Below, piece after piece: positions 44,041 through 54,173 of a stretch of 64,000 bases of DNA. Origin of the DNA: JAVVWB01 sp036652335 (GTDB lineage: Bacteria > Synergistota > Synergistia > Synergistales > Synergistaceae); NCBI GenBank assembly GCA_036652335.1, contig JAVVWB010000003.1, forward strand, positions 62,001-126,000, read 5' to 3'. Every line of letters starts with the position of its first letter. The first letter of the stretch is position 1. The translations under genes and the position numbers were made by a program. The notes under the pieces are model-generated. The model saw only the letters and a program-made list of their open reading frames with translations. It did no database searches and had not been told where the DNA came from.

Positions 44041-44973
44041 TTATGGGTTTATTTGATGCAACGCATCTATACAAATTTCAAGTGCTCTCTTGCCATCCTC
44101 AATTCCAACTAGAGGTTGACTACCATTCCTTATACTAGAAATAAAATGTTGAAGTTCAAGTTTTAACGGCTCTGTCTTAAGAAATAAAGGATGTTCGGAA
44201 ATTTCAAGCATGCTTCCTGCACTGTCCTTTTTACAATTCTGAATTATAATATCTTGAGTTTCATAGTTTACGGTAACAAATGAAGACTTATCCATAATTT
44301 CCATTTGTCTGCATCTTTTCTCTGAAACCCTGCTAACTAGTATTTCTGCAATTGCTCCATTTTCAAACAATAGCTGTAATGATGCAATATCTTCGTGATT
44401 TGAAATAATAGAACGTCCAACAGCAGAGATAGATTTAACTTTTGATTTAATAATTGACAGTATTATGTCAACATCATGAATCATTAAATCCAAGACAACT
44501 CCAACATCTGCAATTCGAGCTGAGAATGGTCCAATTCTTTGTGAACGAATAAAGTAAGGTTCTTCAAGAAAATTTGTTAAGTGTGTTATAGCACTATTGA
44601 ATCTTTCAATATGACCAACTTGTAAAATGAGTTTCTTCTCTTTTACTAGTCTTAAAAGTTCCTCAGCCTCTTGTAGGGTGGTAGTAACAGGTTTTTCCAC
44701 TAAAATATGAATTCCATGATTCATAGCTTTTACTGCTACTTCATAATGATTTTTTGTAGGGACGACTATATTAATTGCATCAGGAGAAGTTGCAGCAATA
44801 AAACTCTCTAGGTCTGTAAAGTAAGGGACATTTAATGTGTTAGCTATCATTTCTACTCTATCTTTGTCATTGTCGACGACACCCACCAACTTAACACCAG
44901 GCATTTCAGAATATATTCTTGCATGATGCATCCCTAAGTGTCCAACACCAACGACTCCTACTTTTATTTCCAT
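44041..44973 (-). CDS. Gfo/Idh/MocA-family oxidoreductase
   Basis: An NAD(P)-dependent dehydrogenase of the sugar/inositol type. The N-terminal Rossmann loop is GVGHLGMHHARIY, then VVDND. HILVEKPVTT holds the catalytic EKP motif, and a C-terminal substrate domain has DLMIHDVDI. ATG 44973 lies 9 nt after GAGGTG. Family members act on UDP-sugars, inositols or lipid-A intermediates; the substrate cannot be told. The window has no lpx genes to suggest a lipid A role. Confidence 0.9.
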   Translation of the reverse strand: MEIKVGVVGVGHLGMHHARIYSEMPGVKLVGVVDNDKDRVEMIANTLNVPYFTDLESFIAATSPDAINIVVPTKNHYEVAVKAMNHGIHILVEKPVTTTLQEAEELLRLVKEKKLILQVGHIERFNSAITHLTNFLEEPYFIRSQRIGPFSARIADVGVVLDLMIHDVDIILSIIKSKVKSISAVGRSIISNHEDIASLQLLFENGAIAEILVSRVSEKRCRQMEIMDKSSFVTVNYETQDIIIQNCKKDSAGSMLEISEHPLFLKTEPLKLELQHFISSIRNGSQPLVGIEDGKRALEICIDALHQINP

Positions 44974-45001
44974 CACAAAATCCACCTCATAACGCTCACA
45001 A

Positions 45002-45775
45002 TTATTTAATATGTTTTAGTAATTTAATATCTCCAGCTATTAAAGACATCCTGTTAAGAAGGTCACCTGCTCTATATGAAAAATATTTTTCATTATTACA
45101 GAAAGTGCAATCATAATTGATAAATATCTGTTCCTTTGAGCATCCAATATTTTGAAGCTGACATGATATTTCAGCTCGTATATCAAAGTAAACTAACTTA
45201 TCATTTAATAAGAAATTATTTTTATCAAATCTTTGCATTGCACAAATTGTTTTTGGGTCATTTTCTTGTCTTGAATAACATTTTTTGCAAATTGATGGAC
45301 CAATCCAAGCCCAAACTTTATTCAAATTACTAACGTCAAGATGTTGGGTAACACTTGATGACTTTATTGAATTAAAAACAATGTTCTCTAATGTTCCATT
45401 AAAACCAGAATGTAAAAGTAACATCCATGGCGCAGGCGAAGTCCCAGCGATTAAAACCGGAGTACAGTCAGCAAACCTTAAACTCGCTAAGGTATCTGAG
45501 TTTTTGTCAATTAAAATTCCATCTGCTTCTGGTCTTGCAGGGAAAGAATTTTTACCTGTAGCATATATTATATTTGTCATGTGAACTTGTTTTGGGGTAA
45601 TTATTTTTATTTTATTAAAATTATAAGACTGTGAACCCAATAACTCTCCGTTAAATTCTTCATTGCCATCTTTAGTTTTAAGGTAGAACTTCGCAAAAAA
45701 GATATTTTTTAATTCATCTGGTAATAGAAAATCTATACAATTTTGATTTTCATTGAAGAAAAATTTATCTATCAT
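45002..45775 (-). CDS. pgeF: Laccase-domain (YfiH/PgeF/LACC1) protein
   Basis: Members have been described as purine-nucleoside-cleaving enzymes and as editors of wrongly built peptidoglycan precursors. The 257-residue protein shows RFADCTPVLI with the zinc-binding Cys, LHSGFNGTLEN (the usual His is followed by Ser instead of Ala), and WIGPSICKKCY. Its ATG overlaps the folC end by 11 nt, so translation is coupled. Confidence 0.87.
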   Translation of the reverse strand: MIDKFFFNENQNCIDFLLPDELKNIFFAKFYLKTKDGNEEFNGELLGSQSYNFNKIKIITPKQVHMTNIIYATGKNSFPARPEADGILIDKNSDTLASLRFADCTPVLIAGTSPAPWMLLLHSGFNGTLENIVFNSIKSSSVTQHLDVSNLNKVWAWIGPSICKKCYSRQENDPKTICAMQRFDKNNFLLNDKLVYFDIRAEISCQLQNIGCSKEQIFINYDCTFCNNEKYFSYRAGDLLNRMSLIAGDIKLLKHIK

Positions 45776-47075
45776 GACAAATAAAATCTTCAGTTAATAA
45801 TTTAGTTTTTATATATCCAATTAAGTAAAGGCTGCCGCAAACAATTGTAACTGCATCGTCACTAAGTACATTTTTTAGAGCATCTAATGGCTCTTCAAAA
45901 GTATCTATTACATTAATCTTAAGTTCAGAACAATATTGTGCTAATTGCTTAGCTGATGCACTTCTTAAAAGATTAGGAACCAATGTACAATATACATTCG
46001 AATTAAGCTCACCTAGTATTTCAATAGACGAAAGTATATCTTTATCACTCATCATAGCCAAAATAATATTTATTTTCTTTGACGTATTTATTAATTTAAT
46101 AGTATCAACCAAAGCCCTCATGGCTTTGGGATTATGAGCTCCATCAAGAATTAGCAAGGGACTTGTAGATATTATTTCAAATCTCCCACTCCATCTAAGA
46201 TTATTTAGCCCTAATTTAATAGACTCTAAATTTATATTCGTATAACTTTTAGCAAGTAATTTAATAGCTTCTACTGCAAGCCTTAAATTATCAGCTTGGT
46301 GAATTCCAATAAGTGGAGTATGAAGGGACACACTCTTATTATCAAAGAACACTTCTACATCTGTACCATTAAAATCAAGTTTTTCTAGTAGTTGCTTATT
46401 TTTTTCAAGTAAAATTCCAACTGAGTTTCGTTTAATTACAAATTTACTAAATTCAGAGGAAAGATCTGGTGAATCAGCTAGATATACCACTGGTTTATCC
46501 TTTCTCATGATAGAGAATTTTTCCCTAGATATCTCAAGTTCAGTATTACCTAAATATTCACAATGATCCATGCAAATTGATGTAATTATTGATATGTCAA
46601 CATGTTTCACGATATTTGTTGCATCTAATCTTCCACCAAGACCTGTTTCTAAAACAGCAACATCTACATGTTGATCTTTAATGACCATAAATGCAATAGC
46701 AGTAACAAGTTCAAAAAACGTAGGGCAGTCTTTTTTAAGGATAGGATCTTTATTTATTACATCGGTAATAATTTCTATGTTTCTTTCCCAAAGAGAAATT
46801 TCTACTTCTTTATTATTTATTTTAAGTCTCTCAGCAAGTGTAACTAAATGTGGGCTTGTATAAAGAGCAGTTTTGTAACCAGAAGCAACTAATATAGATG
46901 ATATTGTTGAAGCTACAGACCCCTTTCCATTGCTACCAGCAACATGGACAACATGAAAACCTCTTTCTGGGTGTCCAAGTAACATCATCAATCTAGACAT
47001 TCTTGCAAGTCCAGGGCGTATACCTGGACTTGCAAGATTATTTAATTTTGTTTCTATTTCATAAAAATTTTCCAT
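45765..47075 (-). CDS. folC: Folylpolyglutamate synthase / dihydrofolate synthase
   Basis: Adds glutamates to folates. The Mur-ligase-type P-loop is VAGSNGKGSVAST (about 45-57). VAVLETGLGGRLDATN and SICMDHCEYLG are diagnostic, and LILDGAHNPKAM lies in the C-domain. It is 436 residues, full length. It follows valS by 3 nt, the common valS-folC order. Confidence 0.95.
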   Translation of the reverse strand: MENFYEIETKLNNLASPGIRPGLARMSRLMMLLGHPERGFHVVHVAGSNGKGSVASTISSILVASGYKTALYTSPHLVTLAERLKINNKEVEISLWERNIEIITDVINKDPILKKDCPTFFELVTAIAFMVIKDQHVDVAVLETGLGGRLDATNIVKHVDISIITSICMDHCEYLGNTELEISREKFSIMRKDKPVVYLADSPDLSSEFSKFVIKRNSVGILLEKNKQLLEKLDFNGTDVEVFFDNKSVSLHTPLIGIHQADNLRLAVEAIKLLAKSYTNINLESIKLGLNNLRWSGRFEIISTSPLLILDGAHNPKAMRALVDTIKLINTSKKINIILAMMSDKDILSSIEILGELNSNVYCTLVPNLLRSASAKQLAQYCSELKINVIDTFEEPLDALKNVLSDDAVTIVCGSLYLIGYIKTKLLTEDFICHDR

Positions 47076-47078
47076 TTA

Positions 47079-49742
47079 TTATGCAGATAGACTTTCTAAA
47101 TTTTCTTGAATTCTTCTAACTTTAGCTTCATTGTCTTTTAGATTATTTTTTTCCTTTTGAATAATATCCTCTGGTGCTCTTTCCACAAACTGTTTATTAG
47201 ATAATTTTGTTTTGGCTTTTTCAATATCTTTCTTTATCTTTAATAAATCAGTCTCTAGTCTTAAGACCTCTTTTTCAATATCAAGCAAATCACCTACAGG
47301 CAAATAAACTTGAATATCATCTAAAACTGTTGCTAAACTACGTAATGGTTTTGAAACTGAGTCTGTCAATAGCTCAATATCACCCATTTTTGTTAGTAGT
47401 TTAATTTGATTCTCTGACGATTTTAAGACAGAAGATTTGCTATCATTATGTACAGATAAGACAACCTTACTAATTACTTGTTGAGGTGAAATTCTAGCTT
47501 CAGCACGTAAATTTCTTATTGTACGAACAATATCTTGTATAAAAGTCATATCATCAACAATAGAAGTATCAATATTATCTATACGAGAAACTGGCCAAGA
47601 TGAATGTTCAATTATGTCACCCTCAAATGGGAACGCCTGCCAAAGCTCATCTGTTATAAACGGAATTATAGGATGGAGCAACTTAAGCACATCTTCAAAT
47701 ACGGCAAGTAAGACTGCTTGAGTTGTTCTTCGACGGTCTTCACCCTCGTCACCTCTAAGTGCAGGCTTTGAAAGCTCTAAATACCAGTCACAAACCTCTC
47801 CCCATGTAAAATCATACATAAGTCTCGCTGCTTCACCAAAATAATATCCATCTAGTAATCTTGTCATTTCTGTTGTAACAATTGAGAGTCTGTTTAAAAT
47901 CCATTTATCTTGAATTGCCATATGTTCTTCAACCCATGGTTGAGATAAATTAGCATCTTCAAGATTCATCAATGCAAATCTGCTTGCATTCCAAAGTTTA
48001 TTCATAAACAATCTATATGTAGAAATTCTGTCTTTTGATAAATGTATATCTCTACCCTGGACTGTAAGTGAAGCCATTGTTAAACGCAAAGAATCTGCAC
48101 CAAAATCTTTGACAATAGTAAGTGGGTCAATTACATTACCTTTTGATTTACTCATCTTTTGTCCTTTTTCATCTCTTACAAGGGCATGTATATACACATC
48201 CTTAAACGGAACTTCTCCATTCATATTCTCAAGCCCAAACATTATCATTCTAGCAACCCAAAAGAATATAATGTCAAACCCAGTAACCAGTACTGATGTA
48301 GGATAAAATTTCTTTAACAGTTTTGTTTCTTCTGGCCAACCCATCGTAGAAAAAGGCCATAATCCACTAGAGAACCATGTGTCGAGAACATCTTCATCTT
48401 GGTGAATGTGAACAGAGGCACACTTGGGGCATACGGTTGGAGTCTCTGTCTCAACTATAATTTCTCCACAGTCATCACAATACCAGGCTGGTATTCTATG
48501 TCCCCACCATAACTGACGAGAGATACACCAGTCTCTAATATTTTCCATCCACTGATAATATACATTTGTCCATTGTGTCGGAATAAAATTAATTTTGCCA
48601 GCTTTTACAGCAGCGACACCTGCATCAGCTAATGGTCTAGTTTTTACAAACCATTGTTCAGAGAGATAGGGTTCAATTACGGTATGACAACGATAACATT
48701 CACCAACTGAATGTTTTATTTCGTCTATACCTAAAAGGACCCCTTCTAATTCAAGATCATCTACTATAACTTTTCTTGCATCGAAACGATCGAGTCCAGC
48801 ATATTTACCTGTGTTTGGAGTCATAACTCCTGTACCATCAATAACCTGTATTTGTTCTAGATTATGTCTTTGGCCAACTAAGAAGTCATTAGGATCATGA
48901 GCAGGTGTAATTTTTACACATCCAGAACCAAATTCAGGGTCAACCATGTTATCTTCAATTACAGGGATTACCCTATTGACAATTGGGACAATAACATGTT
49001 TACCAATAAGGTGATGATTTTTCTCGTCTCTCGGATGTATTGCAATTGCACTATCACCAAGAATTGTTTCAGGGCGTGTTGTCATTACAACGAGATGCCC
49101 TTCTTCACCAACAAATTTATATGCTACTTTATAAAAATTACCGTCATGCTCAGCATGTTCAACTTCCAAGTCAGATAGTGCAGTTTGACACCTTGGGCAC
49201 CAGTTTATAAGATATTTTCCTCTATAAATCAAACCTTTTTTATAAAGTGAAACAAAATTCTTTCTTACTGCGACTGACAAGCCCTCGTCCATTGTGAAAC
49301 GTTCTCTATCCCAGTCACATGAGGCACCTAACTTTTTTAGCTGGTTAATAATTGTAGAACCATATTCCCTTTTCCATTCCCAAACTTTTTTTACAAATGC
49401 ATCTCGTCCTAAATCATGACGACTTACACCTTCTTTTGCCAAAGAGCGTTCTACAACATTCTGGGTAGCAATACCAGCGTGGTCTGTTCCAGGCAGCCAT
49501 AAGACTTCATATCCTTGCATACGTTTTGTACGGCATAATATGTCCTGAAGAGTATTATCTAAAGCGTGACCTACGTGTAATGAACCAGTTACATTTGGGG
49601 GTGGTATAACGATTGAAAAAGATGGTTTTGTTGATTCTTGATTGGCTTTAAATAAGCCTTTCTCTACCCACTTAGCATACCACTTATCTTCAATCGGAAT
49701 TGGATCATAAGCTTTGCTTAATTCAATCTTCTCTGAACTCAC
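47079..49742 (-). CDS. valS: Valyl-tRNA synthetase
   Basis: A class I synthetase of 887 residues. HVGH in PNVTGSLHVGHALD is the HIGH motif and KMSKSKGN the second signature. The CP1 editing domain (about 190-340) precedes a zinc-ribbon-like CDDCGE and CPKC pair near 415-440. A C-terminal coiled coil (about 820-887) binds tRNA. GTG start after GAGGAGG. It is preceded by a 91-nt leader with two hairpins. No T-box is recognised. Confidence 0.97.
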   Translation of the reverse strand: MSSEKIELSKAYDPIPIEDKWYAKWVEKGLFKANQESTKPSFSIVIPPPNVTGSLHVGHALDNTLQDILCRTKRMQGYEVLWLPGTDHAGIATQNVVERSLAKEGVSRHDLGRDAFVKKVWEWKREYGSTIINQLKKLGASCDWDRERFTMDEGLSVAVRKNFVSLYKKGLIYRGKYLINWCPRCQTALSDLEVEHAEHDGNFYKVAYKFVGEEGHLVVMTTRPETILGDSAIAIHPRDEKNHHLIGKHVIVPIVNRVIPVIEDNMVDPEFGSGCVKITPAHDPNDFLVGQRHNLEQIQVIDGTGVMTPNTGKYAGLDRFDARKVIVDDLELEGVLLGIDEIKHSVGECYRCHTVIEPYLSEQWFVKTRPLADAGVAAVKAGKINFIPTQWTNVYYQWMENIRDWCISRQLWWGHRIPAWYCDDCGEIIVETETPTVCPKCASVHIHQDEDVLDTWFSSGLWPFSTMGWPEETKLLKKFYPTSVLVTGFDIIFFWVARMIMFGLENMNGEVPFKDVYIHALVRDEKGQKMSKSKGNVIDPLTIVKDFGADSLRLTMASLTVQGRDIHLSKDRISTYRLFMNKLWNASRFALMNLEDANLSQPWVEEHMAIQDKWILNRLSIVTTEMTRLLDGYYFGEAARLMYDFTWGEVCDWYLELSKPALRGDEGEDRRRTTQAVLLAVFEDVLKLLHPIIPFITDELWQAFPFEGDIIEHSSWPVSRIDNIDTSIVDDMTFIQDIVRTIRNLRAEARISPQQVISKVVLSVHNDSKSSVLKSSENQIKLLTKMGDIELLTDSVSKPLRSLATVLDDIQVYLPVGDLLDIEKEVLRLETDLLKIKKDIEKAKTKLSNKQFVERAPEDIIQKEKNNLKDNEAKVRRIQENLESLSA

Positions 49743-49833
49743 AATTATTTCCTCCTCTTAGATCAGTCTGGTGACAGACCCGTTCTATTCCCTATCTCAG
49801 CAACAAGGCCGTTCCTTGTTCTGGGTGTATAGG
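49743..49833 (-). promoter_or_regulatory. Structured valS leader, unassigned
   Basis: The gap between engB and valS is richer in GC than nearby gaps. AACAAGG (49802-49808) pairs with CCTTGTT (49814-49820). GTCTG (49766-49770) pairs with CAGAC (49775-49779). GAACGG occurs at the first loop and before the second stem on the minus strand. There is no T-tract, no T-box GGTGG/NACC motif and no valine-rich leader peptide. It may be a control element or just a processing hairpin. Confidence 0.35.
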
Positions 49834-50475
49834 TTACTTCTTTATTTTAGTTAATTTTTTCTTATCTAAGATATCCAGTTGGTGCATCTCGTCAATTATA
49901 TCTGTAATCCCAACTCTTAATGAGTCCATCTCTTTATTGTTAGTTCCAGAGGTAATAAATGGTGGCAATACGGAATCAATACCACTATTTATATGTTGCT
50001 GATATAATCCTTTTCTTTTTCCTTGTGAGATTTTATCTCCCTTAGTAAAGACAACAAGTCTAGGCATATTCATCTGGTCCAACCAAAATGTCAAATCATC
50101 ATCATTAGCAAGAGGACCATGTCTAAAATCCATTAAATGTATTACATATGTAATTTTTCTATTACTTTGGAAATAATCATCTATTAATTTCCACCAAGAT
50201 TTTCTTTCATCAAAACCTCTAGCAGCGTATCCGTAGCCTGGAATATCAACCAGTGTAAATTTGTAATCGTCAGAGTCAATTTTGTAAAAATTTATACTTC
50301 TTGTCTTTCCTGGCTTTGAGCTCACTTTTGCAATTCTAGTATTCAAGAGAGAGTTTATAAGAGTTGATTTTCCAACATTTGATCTACCTACAAAAACAAT
50401 TTCGTCTTGGTCGGATGGTGGCAGTTGCGATGCGTTAAAAGCGGTACAATATAATTCTGATTTCCATGCACACAT
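49834..50475 (-). CDS. engB: Ribosome biogenesis GTPase EngB/YsxC
   Basis: An essential GTPase for 50S assembly. G1 FVGRSNVGKSTLIN, G3 DIPGYGYA and G4 FTKGD are clear. The 213-residue length is normal. Its ATG overlaps the lon stop (TAATG), and the lon-engB order is conserved. Confidence 0.95.
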   Translation of the reverse strand: MCAWKSELYCTAFNASQLPPSDQDEIVFVGRSNVGKSTLINSLLNTRIAKVSSKPGKTRSINFYKIDSDDYKFTLVDIPGYGYAARGFDERKSWWKLIDDYFQSNRKITYVIHLMDFRHGPLANDDDLTFWLDQMNMPRLVVFTKGDKISQGKRKGLYQQHINSGIDSVLPPFITSGTNNKEMDSLRVGITDIIDEMHQLDILDKKKLTKIKK

Positions 50476-52805
50476 TACTTGTTTTCCTCCCTTGAAATAA
50501 GAGCTAAATCAAATACCTCAGAAATGTTCTTTACAAAATAGAATTCCATCCCATTAGTAATCCAATCAGAAAGATTTTCAATATCTGGTTTATTTGCAGA
50601 TGGTAATATAAATCTTCTTATCATGTTATGTTTCGCAGCTAGAATTTTTTCTTTTAAACCACCAATAGGAAGAACACTGCCATGTAAAGTCATTTCACCA
50701 GTCATAGCAAAATCGCAGCTTATTGGAGTATTAGATAAAGTTGAATACAACGATAAAGCAATTGTAACTCCTGCAGACGGTCCATCCTTTGGTACAGCTC
50801 CTTCAGGAACATGTATATGTATATCTATTTTTGTCCAGTCTATATCATCTAAGTTATATTGATGTGATTTGGAACGCAAATATGCTACAGCGGTTTGGAC
50901 AGATTCTTTCATAACATTTCCCAAATTACCAGTGTAACTGACTGTTCCAGTACCATCCATTAAAGCAGACTCAATTATTAAGACTTCACCACCACTTTGT
51001 GTCCAAGCTAAACCGAGTGAAATCCCAATTGTATTTTGTTTGGGAATAACAGTGTTATATATTTTAGGTACTCCTAAAATTTTTCGTATCATTTTAATTG
51101 ATATTATGTAGCTTTTTAAGTTATTTTCTCTATTATCCCTTGTTATTTTAACAGCAATTTTTCTTAATAATTTTGCTAGTTGTCTGTCAAGAGAACGTAC
51201 ACCAGGTTCTCTTGTATATAAATCAATAATTAATCTTATAGCTTTGTCAGATATAGATATTGGTGTTTCAGAAAGACCATGTTCTATCAATAACCTTGGA
51301 ATAAGATGATTTTTTGCAATCCTAAATTTTTCCTCAGGCATATAACCGGGTAATGTAATTATTTCCATTCGGTCAAATAATGGTTTAGGTATTGCAGTAA
51401 CATCATTTGCGGTTGTTATAAAAATAACCTTACTTAAATCACAAGGAATTTCCATATAGTTATCAGTAAACATATAATTTTGTTCAGGATCCAACACCTC
51501 TAATAGTGCAGATGATGGATCACCCTTAAAATCTGATGCCAATTTATCAATTTCATCTAGCAAAAACACTGGGTTTGAGGTTTCACATTGTTTAAGTTTC
51601 TGAACAATTCTACCTGGCATAGCACCAACATATGTTTTCCTGTGCCCTCTAATCTCAGCTTCATCTCTCATTCCACCAAGTGAAATATTAACAAATTTCC
51701 TTGATATTGCCTTTGCTATCGATTTAGCTAACGAAGTTTTACCTACCTCTGGAGGTCCTATAAAACAAATAACATTAGATCGCATTGCACCTTTTGCAAG
51801 TTGATGAACAGCTAAGTACTCTAATATTCTTTCTTTTACTTCAAATAAACCATCATGTTCCTTATTGAGTTCCTCTTCAGCTTTTTTAATATCAGTATTA
51901 TCATCAGAATATACCCCCCAAGGAAATTCAAGGACATTATCTATATATCCTCTGAGTACTGTTGCTTCTGGTGATATAGGCGGAATTTTTGAATATCTAG
52001 TTATCTCTTTTATTATCTTTTCTTTTTGTTGATCATTCACATTGAGGTCAGAAGCTTTTTTTATCAAAGATTCAATCTCTGAATGTGTGTCATCTTCACC
52101 TAGTTCATTGTGTATAACTTTTAATTGTTCTCTAAGATAATATTGTTTTTGACCATTATCTAGTTCAGTCCTAACTTTTCTGGCAATTTCATCTTCTAAC
52201 TTAAGGAGTTCATTTTCGTTCATCAACATAACTAGAAGACGGCGTAATCTTTCTAATACATTTAATTCGCTTAATAATATATGTTTCTGAGATGTCTTTA
52301 TTAATACGTGTGATGCTAAAGCATCAGTAAAAATCTCTAAATCACTTATATTTTCAACCGATTTTATAATGTCAGATGGAATCTTAGACTCAAGCGTTAC
52401 ATATGTTCTAAATTCATCTAACGTTTTCCTCTTAAGTGCTTCTATCTGTGTATTTAGTTGAGGTAAAATTGAAGGTGTTTTTTCAACCTCTACCTCAGAA
52501 AAGATATCCCCGTCAATTAATTCAATACATTTGGCACGAGATAGACCCTCAATTATTACTTTTAACGTACCGTCCGGAAGGTAGAGTGTTTGAATAACTT
52601 TACAAATAGTCCCCATAGGATAGACGTCATTAATTGTTGGCATTTTAGATTTATTTTGTATTTGTTCTGTCACAAAGATACCTTTATCTTTTGTGTAAGC
52701 ATAATCTATCGCTTTAACAAGATAGCTTTTTGATATATATATCGGAGCAACAACTCCTGGAAAGATAACAATATCTTTAAGTGTTACAAGGGGAAATATT
52801 GTCAT
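50475..52805 (-). CDS. lon: ATP-dependent protease Lon
   Basis: A AAA+ serine protease that degrades damaged and regulatory proteins. The 776-residue LonA form has the N-terminal LON domain (1-190), a coiled coil, and Walker A FIGPPEVGKTSLAKS with LLDEIDKL. The C-terminal protease domain has the Ser in PKDGPSAGVT and the Lys in GGLKEKILAAK. It lies 3 nt downstream of clpX. Confidence 0.96.
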   Translation of the reverse strand: MTIFPLVTLKDIVIFPGVVAPIYISKSYLVKAIDYAYTKDKGIFVTEQIQNKSKMPTINDVYPMGTICKVIQTLYLPDGTLKVIIEGLSRAKCIELIDGDIFSEVEVEKTPSILPQLNTQIEALKRKTLDEFRTYVTLESKIPSDIIKSVENISDLEIFTDALASHVLIKTSQKHILLSELNVLERLRRLLVMLMNENELLKLEDEIARKVRTELDNGQKQYYLREQLKVIHNELGEDDTHSEIESLIKKASDLNVNDQQKEKIIKEITRYSKIPPISPEATVLRGYIDNVLEFPWGVYSDDNTDIKKAEEELNKEHDGLFEVKERILEYLAVHQLAKGAMRSNVICFIGPPEVGKTSLAKSIAKAISRKFVNISLGGMRDEAEIRGHRKTYVGAMPGRIVQKLKQCETSNPVFLLDEIDKLASDFKGDPSSALLEVLDPEQNYMFTDNYMEIPCDLSKVIFITTANDVTAIPKPLFDRMEIITLPGYMPEEKFRIAKNHLIPRLLIEHGLSETPISISDKAIRLIIDLYTREPGVRSLDRQLAKLLRKIAVKITRDNRENNLKSYIISIKMIRKILGVPKIYNTVIPKQNTIGISLGLAWTQSGGEVLIIESALMDGTGTVSYTGNLGNVMKESVQTAVAYLRSKSHQYNLDDIDWTKIDIHIHVPEGAVPKDGPSAGVTIALSLYSTLSNTPISCDFAMTGEMTLHGSVLPIGGLKEKILAAKHNMIRRFILPSANKPDIENLSDWITNGMEFYFVKNISEVFDLALISREENK

Positions 52806-52808
52806 TTA

Positions 52809-54101
52809 TTAATCCTCTTTAGCTATCTTAGTTACATACTCTGGTACAGATACACCGTTAATTACATCTTTTGTGATTGTAAGTTTAGATATATTATCAG
52901 CTAATTGTGGTAACTCAAATTGGATATCAAGCATTAAAGATTCAAGGATTGTTCTTAATGCACGAGCCCCTGTTTTTAGCTTTACGCTTCTTTCAGCAAT
53001 TAAAGCTATTGCTTCATCTGTGAACTCCAGGTCAACATTTTCCAAATCAAACATTTTTTTATATTGTTTTATAGGAGCATTACGAGGTTCAAGAAGTATT
53101 TTTATTAAAGCATCTTTTGATAGGTGCTGTAATGTTACAAGAACAGGCAGCCTACCGATAAATTCAGGGATAAAACCATACCTTCTTAAATCATCAGGTT
53201 CAATATATTGCAATAAATTAGACATATCTTCATCTGAAACTATTTTATTCTCACCAATAAAACCTACTGATTTTTTATTTGTTCTCTTAGCAATAATTTT
53301 TTCAACACCATCAAACGCACCGCCACAAATAAATAGTATGTTTTTAGTATCTATTTGTATTAGTTCTTGATTAGGATGTTTCCTACCACCCTTAGGTGGC
53401 ACACTTGCTACGGTTCCCTCAATTATTTTTAATAAAGCTTGCTGGACACCTTCACCAGATACGTCTCTTGTAATGGATACAGATTCAGATTTTCTTGAAA
53501 TTTTATCTATCTCATCAATATATATAATTCCTCTTTGGGCAGTTTCTATATCAAAATCAGCTGCCTGTAAAAGATGCAAAAGGATGTTTTCAACATCTTC
53601 ACCAACATATCCAGCCTCAGTCAAAGTTGTTGCATCGGCCATAGCAAATGGTACATTTAATTTTTTTGCTAATGTTTGAGCAAGAAGAGTTTTTCCGCTT
53701 CCTGTAGGTCCTATCAAAAGCACATTGCTTTTAGGAAGTTCAACATCATCATTTGTAGATGAGCACATTATTCGCTTGTAATGATTATATACTGCTACAG
53801 AAAGAACTTTTTTAGCTTGGTCTTGACCAATAACATATTCATCCAAATGTTTTTTTAATTCACTTGGTTTAGGTAGCTCGTCCAGTCCCATAAAAGATAC
53901 GTAGTCAGGGATATCCTTGTTGGAGTATTCTTGTTTATTAGAGTCTCCTTCTCCATCCAAAACTTGATTGCATAGCTTAACACAATCAGTACAAATATAG
54001 GTATTTGAAAAGCCTGCTATTAATTTTGTCGTATCACTTTGTGCCCTACCACAAAAGGAACAAAATAGCTTTTTATTTTTTTTATCAAATTCTTTTTCCA
54101 T
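52809..54101 (-). CDS. clpX: ATP-dependent Clp protease ATP-binding subunit ClpX
   Basis: A AAA+ unfoldase that feeds ClpP. The N-terminal zinc domain has FCSFCGRAQ and ICTDCVKLC. Walker A is IGPTGSGKTLLA, the pore loop GYVGEDV, Walker B YIDEIDKI, and the ClpP-binding loop includes FIGRLPV downstream. ATG 54101 follows GAGGTG and gives 430 residues. An open frame extends upstream by eight codons without a site. Confidence 0.97.
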   Translation of the reverse strand: MEKEFDKKNKKLFCSFCGRAQSDTTKLIAGFSNTYICTDCVKLCNQVLDGEGDSNKQEYSNKDIPDYVSFMGLDELPKPSELKKHLDEYVIGQDQAKKVLSVAVYNHYKRIMCSSTNDDVELPKSNVLLIGPTGSGKTLLAQTLAKKLNVPFAMADATTLTEAGYVGEDVENILLHLLQAADFDIETAQRGIIYIDEIDKISRKSESVSITRDVSGEGVQQALLKIIEGTVASVPPKGGRKHPNQELIQIDTKNILFICGGAFDGVEKIIAKRTNKKSVGFIGENKIVSDEDMSNLLQYIEPDDLRRYGFIPEFIGRLPVLVTLQHLSKDALIKILLEPRNAPIKQYKKMFDLENVDLEFTDEAIALIAERSVKLKTGARALRTILESLMLDIQFELPQLADNISKLTITKDVINGVSVPEYVTKIAKED

Positions 54102-54141
54102 TTTACACCTCAATAAAACTAACATTCAAAAATTGTAATTA

Positions 54142-54166
54142 GGGGGACCCCATAAGGAATCCCCCC
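54142..54166. other. GC-rich hairpin between clpP and clpX
   Basis: GGGGGA (54142-54147) pairs with TCCCCC (54160-54165) and CC/GG pairs extend the stem inside. On the minus strand it is followed by an AT-rich stretch with TTTTT about 10 nt later, so it may be a partial terminator or stability hairpin separating clpP from clpX-lon. On the plus strand TTTT follows directly, but no plus gene precedes it. Confidence 0.5.
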
Positions 54167-54173
54167 TTTTGTA

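Noticed and set aside
49743..49833. Guanidine-II (mini-ykkC) or TPP riboswitch before valS
   Set aside because: Two small hairpins with ACGG near the loops and a CTGAGA string gave a passing resemblance, but the second loop does not close properly, the TPP core is absent, and valS is not a usual target.
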